A stretch of DNA of 64,000 bases from positions 806,001 to 870,000 of the forward strand of contig NZ_UUON01000001.1 of the NCBI RefSeq assembly GCF_900590885.1. Direction: 5' to 3'. Shown one piece after another: positions 35,241-45,889 of this stretch; within the stretch, counting starts at the first letter, position 1, and every line of letters begins with the position of its first letter. Under the pieces are notes generated by a model, which searched no databases, was not told where the DNA came from, and saw nothing but the letters and a program-made list of their open reading frames with translations. This DNA comes from Pseudomonas viridiflava (lineage in GTDB: Bacteria; Pseudomonadota; Gammaproteobacteria; Pseudomonadales; Pseudomonadaceae). Position numbers and translations under genes: made by a program.

Positions 35241-36863
35241 TCAAGGTCGTGGTGTTTGGGCCAAGTGCAGTAGCACGTAGGGGTCTTTGTCGAACTCACC
35301 GGTGAGGACCGGGGTGAGTTCTCGAAAGCGCGGGTCGGTCAACCCTTGGTAATCCGCCTGGCTCATTACCAGCCAGGCAGGTCCTTGTAACGGCGCCAGG
35401 TCGGCCTGTTGCCGGGTAAACAACGGCACTTGGTCGCAGTCGAGGTTGACCATGTATTTGATTGCCTTGGCGTCTTTGCCCAGGCCGTGCAGCACCACCG
35501 GCGCCCGTTGTTGCATCACCTGCTCGTGCACGCGCAGCGTAAAGGTACGGGTGTCGTAGACATTGCGCACCAATGGCTCGACTACGCCGATATACGTGGC
35601 CCACACCGCCAGCACCGCAATAAACGCCGGACCCAGCAGCCGCAGGTTTGGCTTGAGCAACGCCAGCAACGCCAAGGCCTGCAGCGCTCCCAACACAGCG
35701 AACACCAGCCCCAGGTCACTCAACGGCTGCGGATAACGGCGGCGCGCGAATGCCAACCCCACAATCAAAAATGTCGGCAGCAGCGTCCACAGCCCCAGCA
35801 TCAGCCCCCGCAACCAGGCAAACAGTCGGCCTTCGGCGACCTGGAAGGGATACGCGGCAATGATCGCTGCCATGGGCAGCATCGGCAGTATGTAGCGCGC
35901 CTTTTTGGCTTGGGGAATCGACAGCCCCAGCATCACCAACAGGCCTGCAGCGGCGCAATACAGCACCAACTGCAGCGCCGGCTCGGGCGTGCGCCGCCCA
36001 CCCAGTGCGATCGCCAGGAGTACCAGCAGCGCCAGCGGATAGGCCATGGCGTAATTGCCCAATGAGCTGGTGAAGTAATACAACACGCCGCTGGAACCTT
36101 CGCTGCCGTCCATGCGCCCCAGGAACTGCATGCGGATGACGTCCTGCATGAAGCTTTCGCCGCCACTGAGCTTGGCCATCAGCAGCAACAGGCCGACACA
36201 CGCCAGCAGCAGTGCCAGCGCCAGCAAGCCGAAGCTGAACAGCTGGCGCCATTGGCGGTTGATCAGGTAATAGCTGCACAGCACACCGGTAGGAACCACC
36301 AGACCGATCGGCCCACGGATCGCGAAGCCGAGAATCAGCAGCAGGTACAACCAGTGCAGGCGCTTACCCGCGCCGAAGTGATCATGCGCATACCCCAAGT
36401 AGAACACCGCCAGGGTAATTGCGGCGAGCATCTGGTCGAGGGACACCGAGCGGGTTTCGCTGATGAACGTACTGCTGAGCAACAGTACGGCGATGCTCAG
36501 CAGGCCCCAGCGCGGGGAGTAGGGCGCGGTGAGGCGATACACCAGCATGACGATCACCGCCGACGCCAGCGCCGTGGGCAACCACGCCGTCAGGCTGGTG
36601 ACCTGACCCAGGGGTAATGACAGCAGCCAGGTCATCAGCGTCGAGGTGGCCAGGTAATCGGCGTACGGCTGCCCATAGGTCGTGGGGAAAAACCCCGGCC
36701 CATGGCGCAGCATTTCCTGGGCGAACAGCACAAAACGTGAGTCGAAGCCGATAATCGCCTGGTGCCAGCTACCGGCGATAAACAGCAACAACGCGAGCAC
36801 ACCCAATCCCAGGGATTGGCGGCGGATCGTGGCAGTCAGCAGGGACGGTTGCGCTTTGTTCAC
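35241..36863 (-). CDS. ArnT-like GT83 glycosyltransferase
   Basis: 540 aa with about 11-12 TM helices and a C-terminal periplasmic tail. The first periplasmic loop carries FDSRFVLFAQEML where ArnT has [13 protein letters not shown]. It is therefore a paralogue with an altered, but still acidic, catalytic loop. Members use polyprenyl-phosphate sugars. GTG start with GGAAG 8 nt before, 3 bp after the ugd stop: the last gene of the arn operon. It could add another sugar to lipid A or glycans; the substrate is unknown. Confidence 0.82.
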   Translation of the reverse strand: MNKAQPSLLTATIRRQSLGLGVLALLLFIAGSWHQAIIGFDSRFVLFAQEMLRHGPGFFPTTYGQPYADYLATSTLMTWLLSLPLGQVTSLTAWLPTALASAVIVMLVYRLTAPYSPRWGLLSIAVLLLSSTFISETRSVSLDQMLAAITLAVFYLGYAHDHFGAGKRLHWLYLLLILGFAIRGPIGLVVPTGVLCSYYLINRQWRQLFSFGLLALALLLACVGLLLLMAKLSGGESFMQDVIRMQFLGRMDGSEGSSGVLYYFTSSLGNYAMAYPLALLVLLAIALGGRRTPEPALQLVLYCAAAGLLVMLGLSIPQAKKARYILPMLPMAAIIAAYPFQVAEGRLFAWLRGLMLGLWTLLPTFLIVGLAFARRRYPQPLSDLGLVFAVLGALQALALLALLKPNLRLLGPAFIAVLAVWATYIGVVEPLVRNVYDTRTFTLRVHEQVMQQRAPVVLHGLGKDAKAIKYMVNLDCDQVPLFTRQQADLAPLQGPAWLVMSQADYQGLTDPRFRELTPVLTGEFDKDPYVLLHLAQTPRP

Positions 36864-36866
36864 GTA

Positions 36867-38246
36867 TCAGGCTTCCACGACCTGTGGCAGCCACTGCTGT
36901 TGGGGGATCGGCAATTGGCAGGAATCCCCTCGGCCAATCGGGAAATACTGAAAGCCCTTGCGTGACAGGCGTTCGCCGTCGTACAGGTTGCGGCCGTCGA
37001 AGATCACCGGGGTTTTCAGGCGCTGGTGGATCAGGTCGAAGTCGGGCGCCTTGAACTGCTGCCATTCGGTGCAGACGATCAGCGCGTCGGCACCGGCCAG
37101 GGTCGACTCGGGGGTGCCCATCAGCATCAGGCGGGCCTCGTCGCCGTAGATGCGCTGGGTTTCCTGCATGGCTTCCGGGTCGAAGGCGCGCACGTTGGCG
37201 CCGGCGGCCCACAGGGCTTCCATCAGCACGCGGCTGGGGGCATCGCGCATGTCGTCGGTGTTGGGCTTGAAGGCCAGGCCCCACAGGGCGAAGGTCTTGC
37301 CGCGCAGGTTGCCCTTGAAGAACGCATTGATACGTTCGAACAGTTTGCTCTTCTGGCGCTGGTTGATCGCTTCCACGGCTTCGAGCAAGTCACTGGAGCA
37401 GTTGGCCTGCTTGGCGCTGTGGATCAACGCGCGCATGTCCTTGGGGAAGCACGAACCGCCGTAGCCGCAGCCGGGGTAGATAAAGTGGTAGCCGATGCGT
37501 GAGTCGGCGCCGATCCCCAGGCGCACGGACTCGATGTCTGCGCCCAGGTGTTCGGCCAGCTCGGCGATCTGGTTGATAAAGCTGATCTTGGTCGCCAGCA
37601 TGCAGTTGGCGGCGTACTTGGTCAGCTCGGCGCTGCGCAGGTCCATGAAGATGATGCGGTCATGGTTGCGGTTGAACGGCGCGTACAGGTCGCGCATCAC
37701 CTCGCGTACTTCTTCGCGCTCACAGCCGATGATGATGCGGTCCGGGCGGCGGCAGTCGGCAACGGCGGAGCCTTCCTTGAGAAACTCCGGGTTGGAGACG
37801 ATATCGAACTCCAGGTGCCGGCCGGCCACACGCAGGGCTTTTTCGATGTGGGCGCGCAGGGTGTCGCCAGTGCCCACCGGCACGGTGGATTTTTCCACCA
37901 GGATCACCGGCTCGGTGCGATGGCGGGCCACGGCATCGCCCACCGACAGCACGTATTTCAGGTCGGCCGAACCGTCTTCATCGGACGGCGTGCCCACCGC
38001 GATAAACAGCACTTCGCCGTGCTCGACGGCGAGTTTTTCATCAAAGGTGAAACGCAGGCGCCCGCTTTCCAGGTTCTCCTTGACCATGGTTGCCAGCCCT
38101 GGCTCGAAGATCGTCACATGGCCCTTTTGCAGGGACTCGACCTTGTTCTTGTCGACATCCATGCAGATCACGTCGTGACCGACTTCGGCTAATACGGTGG
38201 CCTGTACCAGGCCGACGTAACCACTACCAAATACACTGATTTTCAT
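36867..38246 (-). CDS. ugd: UDP-glucose 6-dehydrogenase
   Basis: 459 aa, with NAD-binding GSGYVGL at residues 7-13, the catalytic-Cys motif [16 protein letters not shown], and the C-terminal UDP-binding domain ([18 protein letters not shown]). It oxidises UDP-glucose twice to UDP-glucuronate, the precursor for 4-amino-4-deoxy-L-arabinose. ATG 38246 overlaps the arnF stop by 4 bp. The same position at the end of arn is known from P. aeruginosa. Confidence 0.95.
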   Translation of the reverse strand: MKISVFGSGYVGLVQATVLAEVGHDVICMDVDKNKVESLQKGHVTIFEPGLATMVKENLESGRLRFTFDEKLAVEHGEVLFIAVGTPSDEDGSADLKYVLSVGDAVARHRTEPVILVEKSTVPVGTGDTLRAHIEKALRVAGRHLEFDIVSNPEFLKEGSAVADCRRPDRIIIGCEREEVREVMRDLYAPFNRNHDRIIFMDLRSAELTKYAANCMLATKISFINQIAELAEHLGADIESVRLGIGADSRIGYHFIYPGCGYGGSCFPKDMRALIHSAKQANCSSDLLEAVEAINQRQKSKLFERINAFFKGNLRGKTFALWGLAFKPNTDDMRDAPSRVLMEALWAAGANVRAFDPEAMQETQRIYGDEARLMLMGTPESTLAGADALIVCTEWQQFKAPDFDLIHQRLKTPVIFDGRNLYDGERLSRKGFQYFPIGRGDSCQLPIPQQQWLPQVVEA

Positions 38247-38644
38247 GGGGCATTCCTGGGACTTGAAGCGCTAGCACGACGAGAGTTGATGACCAGCACA
38301 CCGAGGATGACCAAGGCCACCCCCAGGGTTTTTGAAAGCGAAAAATCTTCGTTGAAGACCGGCAGGCTGGCGGCCAGCAGGTACACCAGCGCGTAGCTGA
38401 TGCTCAGCAGCGAATAGGCCCGGCCCAGCGGCAGGTGCTTGAGTGCGCCGAGCCAGCAGAGCATCGACAGCGCATAGGCCAGGATCGCCAGCAGCACCAC
38501 GCCAAGCGCGCCCAGATCGATGTGCGCGCTGAGCCATTCGTTGGGCAGCGGCAGGCGCGTCATGCTCCAGCGCATGCCCAGTTGGGCCGCGCTGACCAGG
38601 CCGACGCTGCCCAGGGCCAGGGCAAAGCCTGTGGCCCGGCTCAT
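38243..38644 (-). CDS. arnF: Undecaprenyl-phosphate-aminoarabinose flippase subunit ArnF
   Basis: 133 aa with four TM helices, small EamA/DMT fold ([43 protein letters not shown]). Paired with ArnE it flips undecaprenyl-phosphate-L-Ara4N to the periplasmic face. ATG 38644 overlaps the arnE stop as ATGA; a longer frame to 38698 overlaps arnE and lacks support. Confidence 0.88.
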   Translation of the reverse strand: MSRATGFALALGSVGLVSAAQLGMRWSMTRLPLPNEWLSAHIDLGALGVVLLAILAYALSMLCWLGALKHLPLGRAYSLLSISYALVYLLAASLPVFNEDFSLSKTLGVALVILGVLVINSRRASASSPRNAP

Positions 38645-38988
38645 ACGTGACGCCCCAGCAATACGACGCCACCAATCACCAGCGCCACGCCCAGCCAATG
38701 CCGGCCGTCGATGTGCTCATGGAACACAAAGCGCGCCACTAACGTGACCAATACAAAATTCAGGCTGAGCATGGGGTAGGCAATGCCCACCTCCAGGCGC
38801 TGCAGTACCAGCAACCACACCAGCAGGCCCAGGCCCAGGCACACCAGCGCCGCCCACAGCCATGGCGAGCGCAGTTTCAGCGCCCAGCCCTCAGGCAGGT
38901 CGCGCCAGCTTTCGACGGCGAACTTCTGCGACACCTGGCCCATGCAGGTCAGCAGGCAGGCGACCAGTAACAGCAGCAGGGTGATCAT
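38641..38988 (-). CDS. arnE: Aminoarabinose flippase subunit ArnE
   Basis: 115 aa, four TM helices of the small DMT type ([57 protein letters not shown]). It forms the flippase with ArnF. ATG 38988 overlaps the arnT stop (ATGA), indicating translational coupling in the order T-E-F. Confidence 0.9.
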   Translation of the reverse strand: MITLLLLLVACLLTCMGQVSQKFAVESWRDLPEGWALKLRSPWLWAALVCLGLGLLVWLLVLQRLEVGIAYPMLSLNFVLVTLVARFVFHEHIDGRHWLGVALVIGGVVLLGRHV

Positions 38989-40640
38989 TGCGTCACCTGG
39001 GGGAAGATCAGAATCACGATATTGCCCTGCTCAAAGCGCTGACCATCAGTGGGCAGCAAAGCGACTTCGGCAATTTCGTCGTCACCTTTAACGCGCATCA
39101 CCACACCGACCGAACCTTTTTTGCGCGCCGCGCTCATCCACTGCTGAACCTGAGTGGTGTCTACCTTGTGATGGCCGGCATCCGGGTAGGCGAGGCCATA
39201 CTTCACTTCGCCGACGGTGTTGTAGAGCGTCACGTCCGGGCGCGCCAGGCGCCATGACAGGGCCGAAGCAGCGCCCAGGTCGTTGCTGAGCAGCGCGGTG
39301 GCCGGTTGCAGGGCTTGCAGGTGGTCGATGATGAATTGATCCGGGGTCTTGTTGTAGACCACCGAATGGGGCAGGGCGGCCGGCAGCAGCGCGACCATCA
39401 GCCAGCCGCCGATGGCCGGCGCGGCCCACAGTTTCAACGGGCGTGCGGCATGCAGCAGGTTGACGATGATCCAGCCGAACAGGAAGGCGAACACCAGCAC
39501 CAGGCTGAGGGTTTCCTGGCCGTGCTCGTACACCGGCTTCTTCAATTGGAACCAGGTGAGGGCGAGCAACACCACGATGCCGAGAATCAGGTTAAGCCAG
39601 CCGTTGATGCGCAACACGCGGCCACGGCCCTCGGCGAGTTTGTTGGCGAGCGTGGAGCCCATCAGCAAGGCCAGGGGCAGCAGGCACGGCATGATGTAGG
39701 AGGGCAGCTTGCCTTTGGCCAGGCTGAAAAACGCCAGGGGCATCAACAGCCACATCAACACAAAGCCGGTTTTTGCCGTGCGCTTGTGCAGCCACGCCTG
39801 TTTCAGGGTCGACGGCAGCAGCGCCACCCAAGGCAGGCAGAACGCGACCAGCAGCGGCAGGTAGTACCAGAATGGCTCGCTGTGCTGGGCGTCTTCGCCG
39901 GCAAAGCGCTGGATGTGCTCATGCCAGAAGAAGAAGTTCCAGTAGTCCGGTTCCTGCAGGTGCACGGCCAGGGCCCACGGCAGGCTGACCACAATCGCCA
40001 CGACCACGGCCACGAGGCCATAGCCCAGCAGTTCGCGAAAGCGTTTCTGCCAGATCGCGTAGGGCAGGGCGATCAGGACCGGCAGCAGCCACGCCAGGAA
40101 ACCCTTGGTCATAAAGCCCATGCCGCAGGCAAACCCCAGCAACGCCCAGGCCCCCATACGCCCATTGCGGGTGGAGCTGTCGAAGCAGAACCACAGGGCC
40201 ACGCCGGTCAGGTTGACCCAGAAGGTGAACTGCGGGTCGAGGTTGGCATAGCCACCCAACGCCGCCACGCTGACGAAGCTCATGTAGAGCACGGTGCTGA
40301 TCAGGCTTTTTTGCGGGTCATTCCACAACCGGCGCGACACCAGGTACACCAGCAAGATGCTCAAGCCAGTGCTCAAGGCCGAGGCAAAGCGCACGCCGAA
40401 CAGGTTCTGCCCGAAGATCGCCTGGCCCAGCGCGATCATCCAGTAACCGGCCGCCGGTTTCTCGAAGTAGCGGATGCCCATGAAGTGCGGCGACGCCCAT
40501 TTGCCGGTCAGCAGCATTTCCTGGCTGATTTGCGCGTAGCGGGTTTCGTCCGGGATCCACAGGCCGTGGGTGGCCAGCGGCAGCAGATAAAACACGCCAA
40601 AGGCCAGCAGGAGCAGGGGCAATGCCCAGCGGCGAATCAT
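38985..40640 (-). CDS. arnT: Lipid A 4-amino-4-deoxy-L-arabinosyltransferase
   Basis: 551 aa, about 12 TM helices plus a periplasmic C-terminal domain. The first loop has the ArnT motif [16 protein letters not shown] with the catalytic Asp-Glu. It transfers L-Ara4N from undecaprenyl phosphate to lipid A phosphates, which lowers binding of polymyxin and cationic peptides. ATG 40640 overlaps the arnD stop. The frame could begin at 40661, but the overlap start is favoured. Confidence 0.93.
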   Translation of the reverse strand: MIRRWALPLLLLAFGVFYLLPLATHGLWIPDETRYAQISQEMLLTGKWASPHFMGIRYFEKPAAGYWMIALGQAIFGQNLFGVRFASALSTGLSILLVYLVSRRLWNDPQKSLISTVLYMSFVSVAALGGYANLDPQFTFWVNLTGVALWFCFDSSTRNGRMGAWALLGFACGMGFMTKGFLAWLLPVLIALPYAIWQKRFRELLGYGLVAVVVAIVVSLPWALAVHLQEPDYWNFFFWHEHIQRFAGEDAQHSEPFWYYLPLLVAFCLPWVALLPSTLKQAWLHKRTAKTGFVLMWLLMPLAFFSLAKGKLPSYIMPCLLPLALLMGSTLANKLAEGRGRVLRINGWLNLILGIVVLLALTWFQLKKPVYEHGQETLSLVLVFAFLFGWIIVNLLHAARPLKLWAAPAIGGWLMVALLPAALPHSVVYNKTPDQFIIDHLQALQPATALLSNDLGAASALSWRLARPDVTLYNTVGEVKYGLAYPDAGHHKVDTTQVQQWMSAARKKGSVGVVMRVKGDDEIAEVALLPTDGQRFEQGNIVILIFPQVTQ

Positions 40641-41521
40641 GCCTGTTGCACTCCGAGCCAACCCTCACGGCCACTCAAGGCGCCGCGCACCAGCTGTTGC
40701 TGGGGCAGGGTGGTGACGTCGGCGGGCAGCAAATCGCCCAGCGCGGTGAAATCGATGCCGCGCTGCCCGGCCTGGGCGAGCAACTGGCGGAAATCATTGG
40801 CCATCAGAATCCCTTCTACTTCTGCGTGGATCGTGTAGACGTTGAGCTTGTCTTCCTCAAAGCGATTGAGGATGAAGTCATTGAAGTCCTTGGCAGCCAC
40901 TACCGGCCCGACGACTTCGTCGAAGGTCGGCAGGTCTACCGGAATTTGTGGCGTACCGGCGCTGCCATCGGCCAATGTCGGCCGAAACAGGCTGGTACCC
41001 CGGCAATCGCTGTTGTAGCGAAAGTTGAACCCTTGCTTGGCTTGCACCACGCGCTCATCGGCGCGCCAACCGGCGGCCGCAGAGCAATCGACGCGTTCAC
41101 CGAGGATGTCGCCCAGGGTGTCGACGCCGCGTCGGATCTGTTCGATCAGCTGCGCTTCGCTCCAGCGCCCGGTGTTGGCCTGCCAGCCATGGTGATCCCA
41201 GGCATGCAGGCCGACTTCGTGCCCGGCGGCCTTGGCCTGGCGCATCAGGTGCCCCAGGTCGCGGCCGATCGGTTTGCCCGGCCAGGCGGTGCCAGCCAGC
41301 AAAATATCCAGGCCATACAGGCCCACGGCGTTGGAACGCAGCATCTTCCACAGGAACTGCGGGCGGATCAGGCGCCACAAGTGGCGCCCCATGTTGTCCG
41401 GCCCGACACTGAAGAAAAACGTCGCTTTTACCGAGGCTTCATCCAGGGTTTCGAGCAGCCGCGGCACGCCTTCACGGGTGCCACGGTAGGTGTCGACGTC
41501 GATGCGCAAGCCTGCTTTCAT
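40637..41521 (-). CDS. arnD: 4-deoxy-4-formamido-L-arabinose-phosphoundecaprenol deformylase
   Basis: 294 aa polysaccharide-deacetylase fold, with the metal-site motif [15 protein letters not shown] and HAWDHHGWQ further on. It removes the formyl group from undecaprenyl-phosphate-L-Ara4FN at the inner membrane. Its ATG shares one base with the arnA stop (TAATG), and its end overlaps arnT by 4 bp. Confidence 0.93.
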   Translation of the reverse strand: MKAGLRIDVDTYRGTREGVPRLLETLDEASVKATFFFSVGPDNMGRHLWRLIRPQFLWKMLRSNAVGLYGLDILLAGTAWPGKPIGRDLGHLMRQAKAAGHEVGLHAWDHHGWQANTGRWSEAQLIEQIRRGVDTLGDILGERVDCSAAAGWRADERVVQAKQGFNFRYNSDCRGTSLFRPTLADGSAGTPQIPVDLPTFDEVVGPVVAAKDFNDFILNRFEEDKLNVYTIHAEVEGILMANDFRQLLAQAGQRGIDFTALGDLLPADVTTLPQQQLVRGALSGREGWLGVQQA

Positions 41522-43512
41522 TACTTCTTGTCCGCGATTTCGAGCATGGCTTCACGCAGAAAGAAATCCAGGGTGTTGCCGATGGTTTCGCTCATCTCCA
41601 CGGTCGGCTCCCAGTTCAGCAGGCGCTTGGCGTTTTCGATGCTGGGCTTGCGGTGCGCCACGTCCTGGTAACCGGTGCCGTAGAACGCCTTGCTTTCTAC
41701 ATCACGGAAACCGGCAAACGGCGGGAAGTTGCTGCGCAGCGGGTGGGCTTCGAACTGACGCAGCAGCTCTTCGCCCAACTGGCGGATGCTGGCTTCGTTT
41801 TCCGGGTTGCCGATGTTGATGATCTGGCCGTCGCACACGCCATTGTCGTTATCGATGATGCGCGCCAGGGCTTCGATGCCGTCGGCGATGTCAGTGAAGC
41901 AGCGCTTCTGCTCGCCACCGTCGAACAGGCGGATTGGCGTGCCTTCCACCAGGTTGAGGATCAGCTGGGTGATCGCACGGGAGCTGCCGATACGCGCCGA
42001 ATCCAGGCGGTCCAGGCGCGGGCCCATCCAGTTGAAGGGGCGGAACAGGGTGAACTTCAGGCCTTTGTCGCCGTAGGCCCAGATCACCCGGTCGAGCAGT
42101 TGCTTGGAGACCGAGTAGATCCAGCGCTGCTTGTTGACCGGGCCGACCACGAGGTTGGAGGTGTCTTCGTCGAAGTACTGGTCCTGGCACATGCCATAGA
42201 CTTCGGAGGTCGACGGGAAGATCACGCGCTTGTTGTACTTGACGCAGTAGCGCACCAGCTTGAGGTTTTCTTCGAAGTCGAGCTCGAACACGCGCAGCGG
42301 GTTGCGGGTGTATTCGATCGGCGTGGCGATGGCCACCAGCGGCAGGACCACGTCGCACTTCTTGATGTGGTACTCGATCCACTCGGTGTGGATGCTGATA
42401 TCGCCTTCCACGTAGTGGAAGTTGGGGTGGCTGCGCAGGCGTTCGATGGCGTCAGAGCCGATGTCCAGGCCGTAGACTTCGTAACGGTCGTCACGCAGCA
42501 GGCGCTCGGACAGGTGGTTACCGATAAAGCCGTTCACGCCGAGGATCAGCACGCGGGTACGGCGAGGCTTGCGGCCCGACTCGGCGCCGCGCAGTACCGA
42601 ACCGTCGACCAGGCCCAGCTCATCGGCCAGGGACGGGCCGGCCAGGTACAGGCCGGTGGCGTTGCGTTGGCCGAACTTGACCACCAGCGAGTCTTCACCG
42701 CAGGCGATGCGCAGCGGGTTGACGCTGATCACCCGGCCTGGCGCCAGGCCTTCGTTGCCCTTGGCCACTTCGGCCTGCCACACGATCAGCTTGTGCTCGC
42801 CCACCGCACAGAAGGCGCCCGGGTAGGGTTGGGTCACGGCGCGGACCAAGTTGAACAGCTCCTCGGCCGGTTTTTTCCAGTCCAGCTTGCCATCGGCGGC
42901 GCTGCGGCGGCCAAAGTAGGTGGCCTGGCTTTCGTCCTGGGCGGTTTCGCCGAGCTTGCCTTGGGCCAGTTGCGGCAGGGCATCGCGCAGCAGGCTGGTG
43001 GCGGCGTCACGCAATTTGGCGTGCAGGCTCAGGCCGGTGTCGCTGCGCTCGATCATGACTTTTTGCTGGGCCAGGATGGCGCCGGCATCGGCGCGCTTGA
43101 CCATGCGGTGCAGGGTCACGCCGGTTTCGGTTTCGCCATTGACCAGCACCCAGTTGGCCGGTGCGCGGCCACGGTATTTGGGCAGCAGCGAGCCGTGCAG
43201 GTTGAACGCCCCTTTGCTGGCGGTGGCCAGCAGCGGCTCGCTCAGCAGGTTGCGGTAGTAGAAGGAGAAGAGATAGTCCGGGTTGAGCTTGGCGATGCGT
43301 TCGATCCACAGCGGATGGTTGGCGTCTTCCGGAGCGTGCACGGGGATGCCGTTGCGCGCGCACAGTTGGGCCACGGAGCCGTAGAAGTTGTTTTCCTTGG
43401 GGTCGTCGGCATGGGTGAACACGGCAGCAATTTCGTAACCCGCAGTGACCAGGGCTTCAATGCCTGCACAACCAATGTCGTGGTAGGCGAATACAACAGC
43501 TTTTGAACTCAT
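41521..43512 (-). CDS. arnA: Bifunctional UDP-Ara4N formyltransferase/UDP-glucuronate decarboxylase
   Basis: 663 aa, the full fusion. The N-terminal formyltransferase half has N104, H106 ([13 protein letters not shown]) and D142. The C-terminal SDR half (from about 319) has [19 protein letters not shown] and [10 protein letters not shown]. It makes the UDP-4-keto pentose and later formylates UDP-L-Ara4N. Between these two steps ArnB must act, yet arnB is not seen in this operon. The end overlaps arnD by one base; the start overlaps arnC by 4 bp. Confidence 0.95.
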   Translation of the reverse strand: MSSKAVVFAYHDIGCAGIEALVTAGYEIAAVFTHADDPKENNFYGSVAQLCARNGIPVHAPEDANHPLWIERIAKLNPDYLFSFYYRNLLSEPLLATASKGAFNLHGSLLPKYRGRAPANWVLVNGETETGVTLHRMVKRADAGAILAQQKVMIERSDTGLSLHAKLRDAATSLLRDALPQLAQGKLGETAQDESQATYFGRRSAADGKLDWKKPAEELFNLVRAVTQPYPGAFCAVGEHKLIVWQAEVAKGNEGLAPGRVISVNPLRIACGEDSLVVKFGQRNATGLYLAGPSLADELGLVDGSVLRGAESGRKPRRTRVLILGVNGFIGNHLSERLLRDDRYEVYGLDIGSDAIERLRSHPNFHYVEGDISIHTEWIEYHIKKCDVVLPLVAIATPIEYTRNPLRVFELDFEENLKLVRYCVKYNKRVIFPSTSEVYGMCQDQYFDEDTSNLVVGPVNKQRWIYSVSKQLLDRVIWAYGDKGLKFTLFRPFNWMGPRLDRLDSARIGSSRAITQLILNLVEGTPIRLFDGGEQKRCFTDIADGIEALARIIDNDNGVCDGQIINIGNPENEASIRQLGEELLRQFEAHPLRSNFPPFAGFRDVESKAFYGTGYQDVAHRKPSIENAKRLLNWEPTVEMSETIGNTLDFFLREAMLEIADKK

Positions 43513-44540
43513 GACTGAACCTGATCGGAAGAGGTGGAGGTATGGGAGGACGTCAGGCCGTCAACGACGACCACAGGTGCCGGTGCTGCCGGTTGGTTGC
43601 GCAGCACTTTTTCAATAAAGAACCGCGGGCGCGCACGCACATCGCTGTACATGCGGCCCAGGTACTCACCCAGCAGGCCCATGCCGATGAACTGGCCACC
43701 GGTGAACACGAACAGCACGGCAAACAGCACGAACATGCCGTCGCCGGCCCATTCGGCACCAAAGGCCAGGCGCAGCACGATCAGCGCAAAGGCGAACAGC
43801 ATGCCCAGCGCCGCCAGGCTGAAGCCGACGATGGACAGCAGGCGCAGCGGGGTGGTGGTCATGCAGGTGAGCAGATCGAACATCAGGCTGATCAGGCGCA
43901 TGGCGCTGTATTTGGATTCGCCGTGTTCACGCTCGGCGTGGTGCACCAGGATCTCGGTGGTGTGGCGGGCAAAGCCGTTGGCCAGGATCGGGATAAAGGT
44001 GCTGCGCTCGCGGCAGGCGAGCATGGCGTCGACGATGGTGCGGCGGTAGGCGCGCAGCATGCAGCCATAGTCGGTCATGGCCACGCCGGTGGAGCGCTGC
44101 ACGGCCAGGTTGATCAGGCGCGACGGCCAGCGGCGAAAGGCCGAATCCTGGCGGTTGTTGCGTACGGTGGCCACCACGTCGTAACCCAGGGCGGCTTGTT
44201 CGACCAGGCGCGGGATTTCTTCGGGTGGGTTTTGCAAGTCGGCGTCGAGGGTGATCACCACCTCGCCCCGGCATTGCTCGAAACCGGCCATGATCGCCGC
44301 ATGCTGGCCGTAGTTGCGGTTGAGGATCACCGCCACCACGTGGCTGCCGTCTTGCGTGGCGGCGTCTTCCAGCAGTTGGGCGGAGTTGTCGCGACTACCG
44401 TCATCCACCAGGATGATTTCGTATTCGTAGGCCAACTGCTTGCAGGCTGCCGTGGTGCGGCGCAGCAATTCAGGCAGGCTGTCTTGTTCGTTGTAGACCG
44501 GTATAACGATCGACACGCAATGAATAGGGTAGGGTTTCAA
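43509..44540 (-). CDS. arnC: Undecaprenyl-phosphate Ara4FN transferase
   Basis: 343 aa GT2 with [21 protein letters not shown], the DXD-like [17 protein letters not shown], and two C-terminal TM helices (about 235-300). It loads L-Ara4FN onto undecaprenyl phosphate. The start is TTG 44540, with GAGG about 10 nt upstream; it aligns with the N-terminus of E. coli ArnC. It is the first gene of the operon here, where enterobacteria and P. aeruginosa have arnB before it. The promoter should lie in the 412-bp gap upstream. Confidence 0.93.
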   Translation of the reverse strand: MKPYPIHCVSIVIPVYNEQDSLPELLRRTTAACKQLAYEYEIILVDDGSRDNSAQLLEDAATQDGSHVVAVILNRNYGQHAAIMAGFEQCRGEVVITLDADLQNPPEEIPRLVEQAALGYDVVATVRNNRQDSAFRRWPSRLINLAVQRSTGVAMTDYGCMLRAYRRTIVDAMLACRERSTFIPILANGFARHTTEILVHHAEREHGESKYSAMRLISLMFDLLTCMTTTPLRLLSIVGFSLAALGMLFAFALIVLRLAFGAEWAGDGMFVLFAVLFVFTGGQFIGMGLLGEYLGRMYSDVRARPRFFIEKVLRNQPAAPAPVVVVDGLTSSHTSTSSDQVQS

Positions 44541-44952
44541 AGATTCAAGACCTCGGGGTTAGAGCAACTTGGCGCGTGAAAACAGCAGCAATCATTGGGC
44601 AAACAGGCAGCCCGCACATGTAAAGGCGGCGTGAAAGGTGAAGCATAATCAATAGGTTAGTCGGTAAAGCGGGGTTTGCCATGAAGTGCTGTGTTTAAGA
44701 TTAAGCGTAAAAATGTGGAACAGATATGAAAGGCAGATGAAAAACTCGTTTATTTGACAGGTAGACAGCTAGGGTTCAGCTAGATAACTAAGGCATTACG
44801 GCCTTTAGTTGCACAGCACAGTAGGAACGGTCTGTAGGGTATTTGGTTCAACGGCGCCAAGGCGCCAGCACCGGCAAATTTTATTCAAGAATCTTCTCTG
44901 CAATGCGCCTCAAGTGCCGGTAAAGTAAGCCGTCTCTTGCCAGGGTAGTCGG
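44541..44952. other. Gene-free divergent intergenic region before arnC
   Basis: 412 bp that look more AT-rich than their surroundings. No gene or arnB remnant was recognised. The region should hold the arnC promoter (leftward) and that of the exported protein (rightward). A near-perfect hairpin lies at 44786-44810 (AACTAAGGC against GCCTTTAGTT, one bulged base). TTTAAGATTAAG near 44695 loosely recalls half-sites of PmrA/PhoP boxes, but spacing is wrong for a confident call. Confidence 0.6.
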
Positions 44953-45765
44953 ATGAATAGCGTGCAGCTTTTACGCGGCCAGTTGCGGCCAGTGTTGATG
45001 GGGTTGTTGATGAGCGTGGCGTGTGTCGCCACGGTGCGCGCCGATGACGCGGTAGCGCTGACCAGCATCGATCAGGTGCCGGACGGCGTTGAAGTGCGCG
45101 GCAAGCAAGTCGCGGCCTATACCTGGGAGGATCAGCAGGGCAAGAACCTGCTGGTGCTCGCCGAACAAGTCAGCGAGCGCGATGACGACGGCACCCAGTC
45201 GGCGTTTGTCTACGCGGCCCAGTATCTCATCGACGGCAATCGCCCCAAGCGCGTGTGGATGCTCTACGACGACGTGCAGCATTGCGAGTTCGACGCGTCG
45301 CTGCGTTTCGACATGGCCGCCACCAAAGTCACCGACCTCAGCGGCGATGGCATCACCCAGGCCACCGTGGGCTATTCGCGCACCTGCACCAGTGATGTCA
45401 GCCCGAATGAATTCAAGCTGATCATGCATGTGGGCAAGTCGCAGAAGTATCGCCTGCGTGGTGTCGACCGGGTTGGCGCCAGTTGGTGGGACGAAGAGGC
45501 CGGTGCGCTGCGCGGCATGCCGCTGCCCAAGGATTGCAGCATTGCCGGCCAGCAGGCGTTGGTGAGCCAGTACAAGGAGCAGGGCACCGAGCTGCCATTG
45601 CCGGGTTGCTATGGCGAGGAGAAGGACTTTGCCAAGGCCCCGCAGGCTTACCTGACCTTTATGCGCCAGCACTGGTTCGCGCTGATGCAAAAGCAGGACA
45701 CCGAGTGGAGCCAGACCCAAACCCAGCCGCAAGACCCCGTCGAGGAAGAAGACATCGCGCCGTGA
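44953..45765 (+). CDS. Exported hypothetical protein
   Basis: 270 aa with a signal peptide (about 1-30, ending TVRA-D). The mature part contains AYTWEDQQGKNLLVLAEQ, a Cys-rich middle (VQHCEFDASLRFD, DLSGDGITQATVGYSRTC) and a Gln/Glu-rich tail. It recalls the M949_RS01915-type surface-polysaccharide-associated proteins, but this is from memory and not certain. It is divergent from arn and 22 bp ahead of an outer inverted repeat. Confidence 0.65.
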   Translation: MNSVQLLRGQLRPVLMGLLMSVACVATVRADDAVALTSIDQVPDGVEVRGKQVAAYTWEDQQGKNLLVLAEQVSERDDDGTQSAFVYAAQYLIDGNRPKRVWMLYDDVQHCEFDASLRFDMAATKVTDLSGDGITQATVGYSRTCTSDVSPNEFKLIMHVGKSQKYRLRGVDRVGASWWDEEAGALRGMPLPKDCSIAGQQALVSQYKEQGTELPLPGCYGEEKDFAKAPQAYLTFMRQHWFALMQKQDTEWSQTQTQPQDPVEEEDIAP

Positions 45766-45787
45766 TTTGGTAGCGAGGCTGCTCCTG

Positions 45788-45889
45788 GGATAGACTCAGC
45801 CTTCGCCAATTCACTAAATACCTCGATTAAACAATGGCTTGTTCGAGGTATTTAATCCAAAGGCTGATCTACATTGACTGAGTCTATCC
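45788..45889. repeat. Nested inverted repeats at the recombinase start
   Basis: Outer perfect 12-bp arms: GGATAGACTCAG (45788-45799) and CTGAGTCTATCC (45878-45889). A middle pair, CAGCCTT (45797-45803) and AAGGCTG (45860-45866). An inner perfect 11-bp pair, TAAATACCTCG (45815-45825) and CGAGGTATTTA (45844-45854), enclosing a smaller AACAA/TTGTT stem with a TGGC loop. The TTG start (45874) lies inside the right half, and the AAGG ribosome site would be paired in the folded RNA. It may be a recombination site, an operator or a translational switch; terminator action for the upstream gene is also possible. Confidence 0.75.

Noticed and set aside
41653..43506. 617-codon open frame on the plus strand
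   Set aside because: It is antisense to arnA, whose catalytic motifs are all present.
44690..44705. TTTAAGATTAAG as a PmrA or PhoP box for arnC
   Set aside because: The half-sites are directly adjacent rather than separated by 5 bp, so the match is not convincing.
45815..45854. Simple Rho-independent terminator for the gene ending at 45765
   Set aside because: There is no T-tract after the stem, and the wider nested repeats are not explained by a terminator, although a partial terminator role cannot be excluded.
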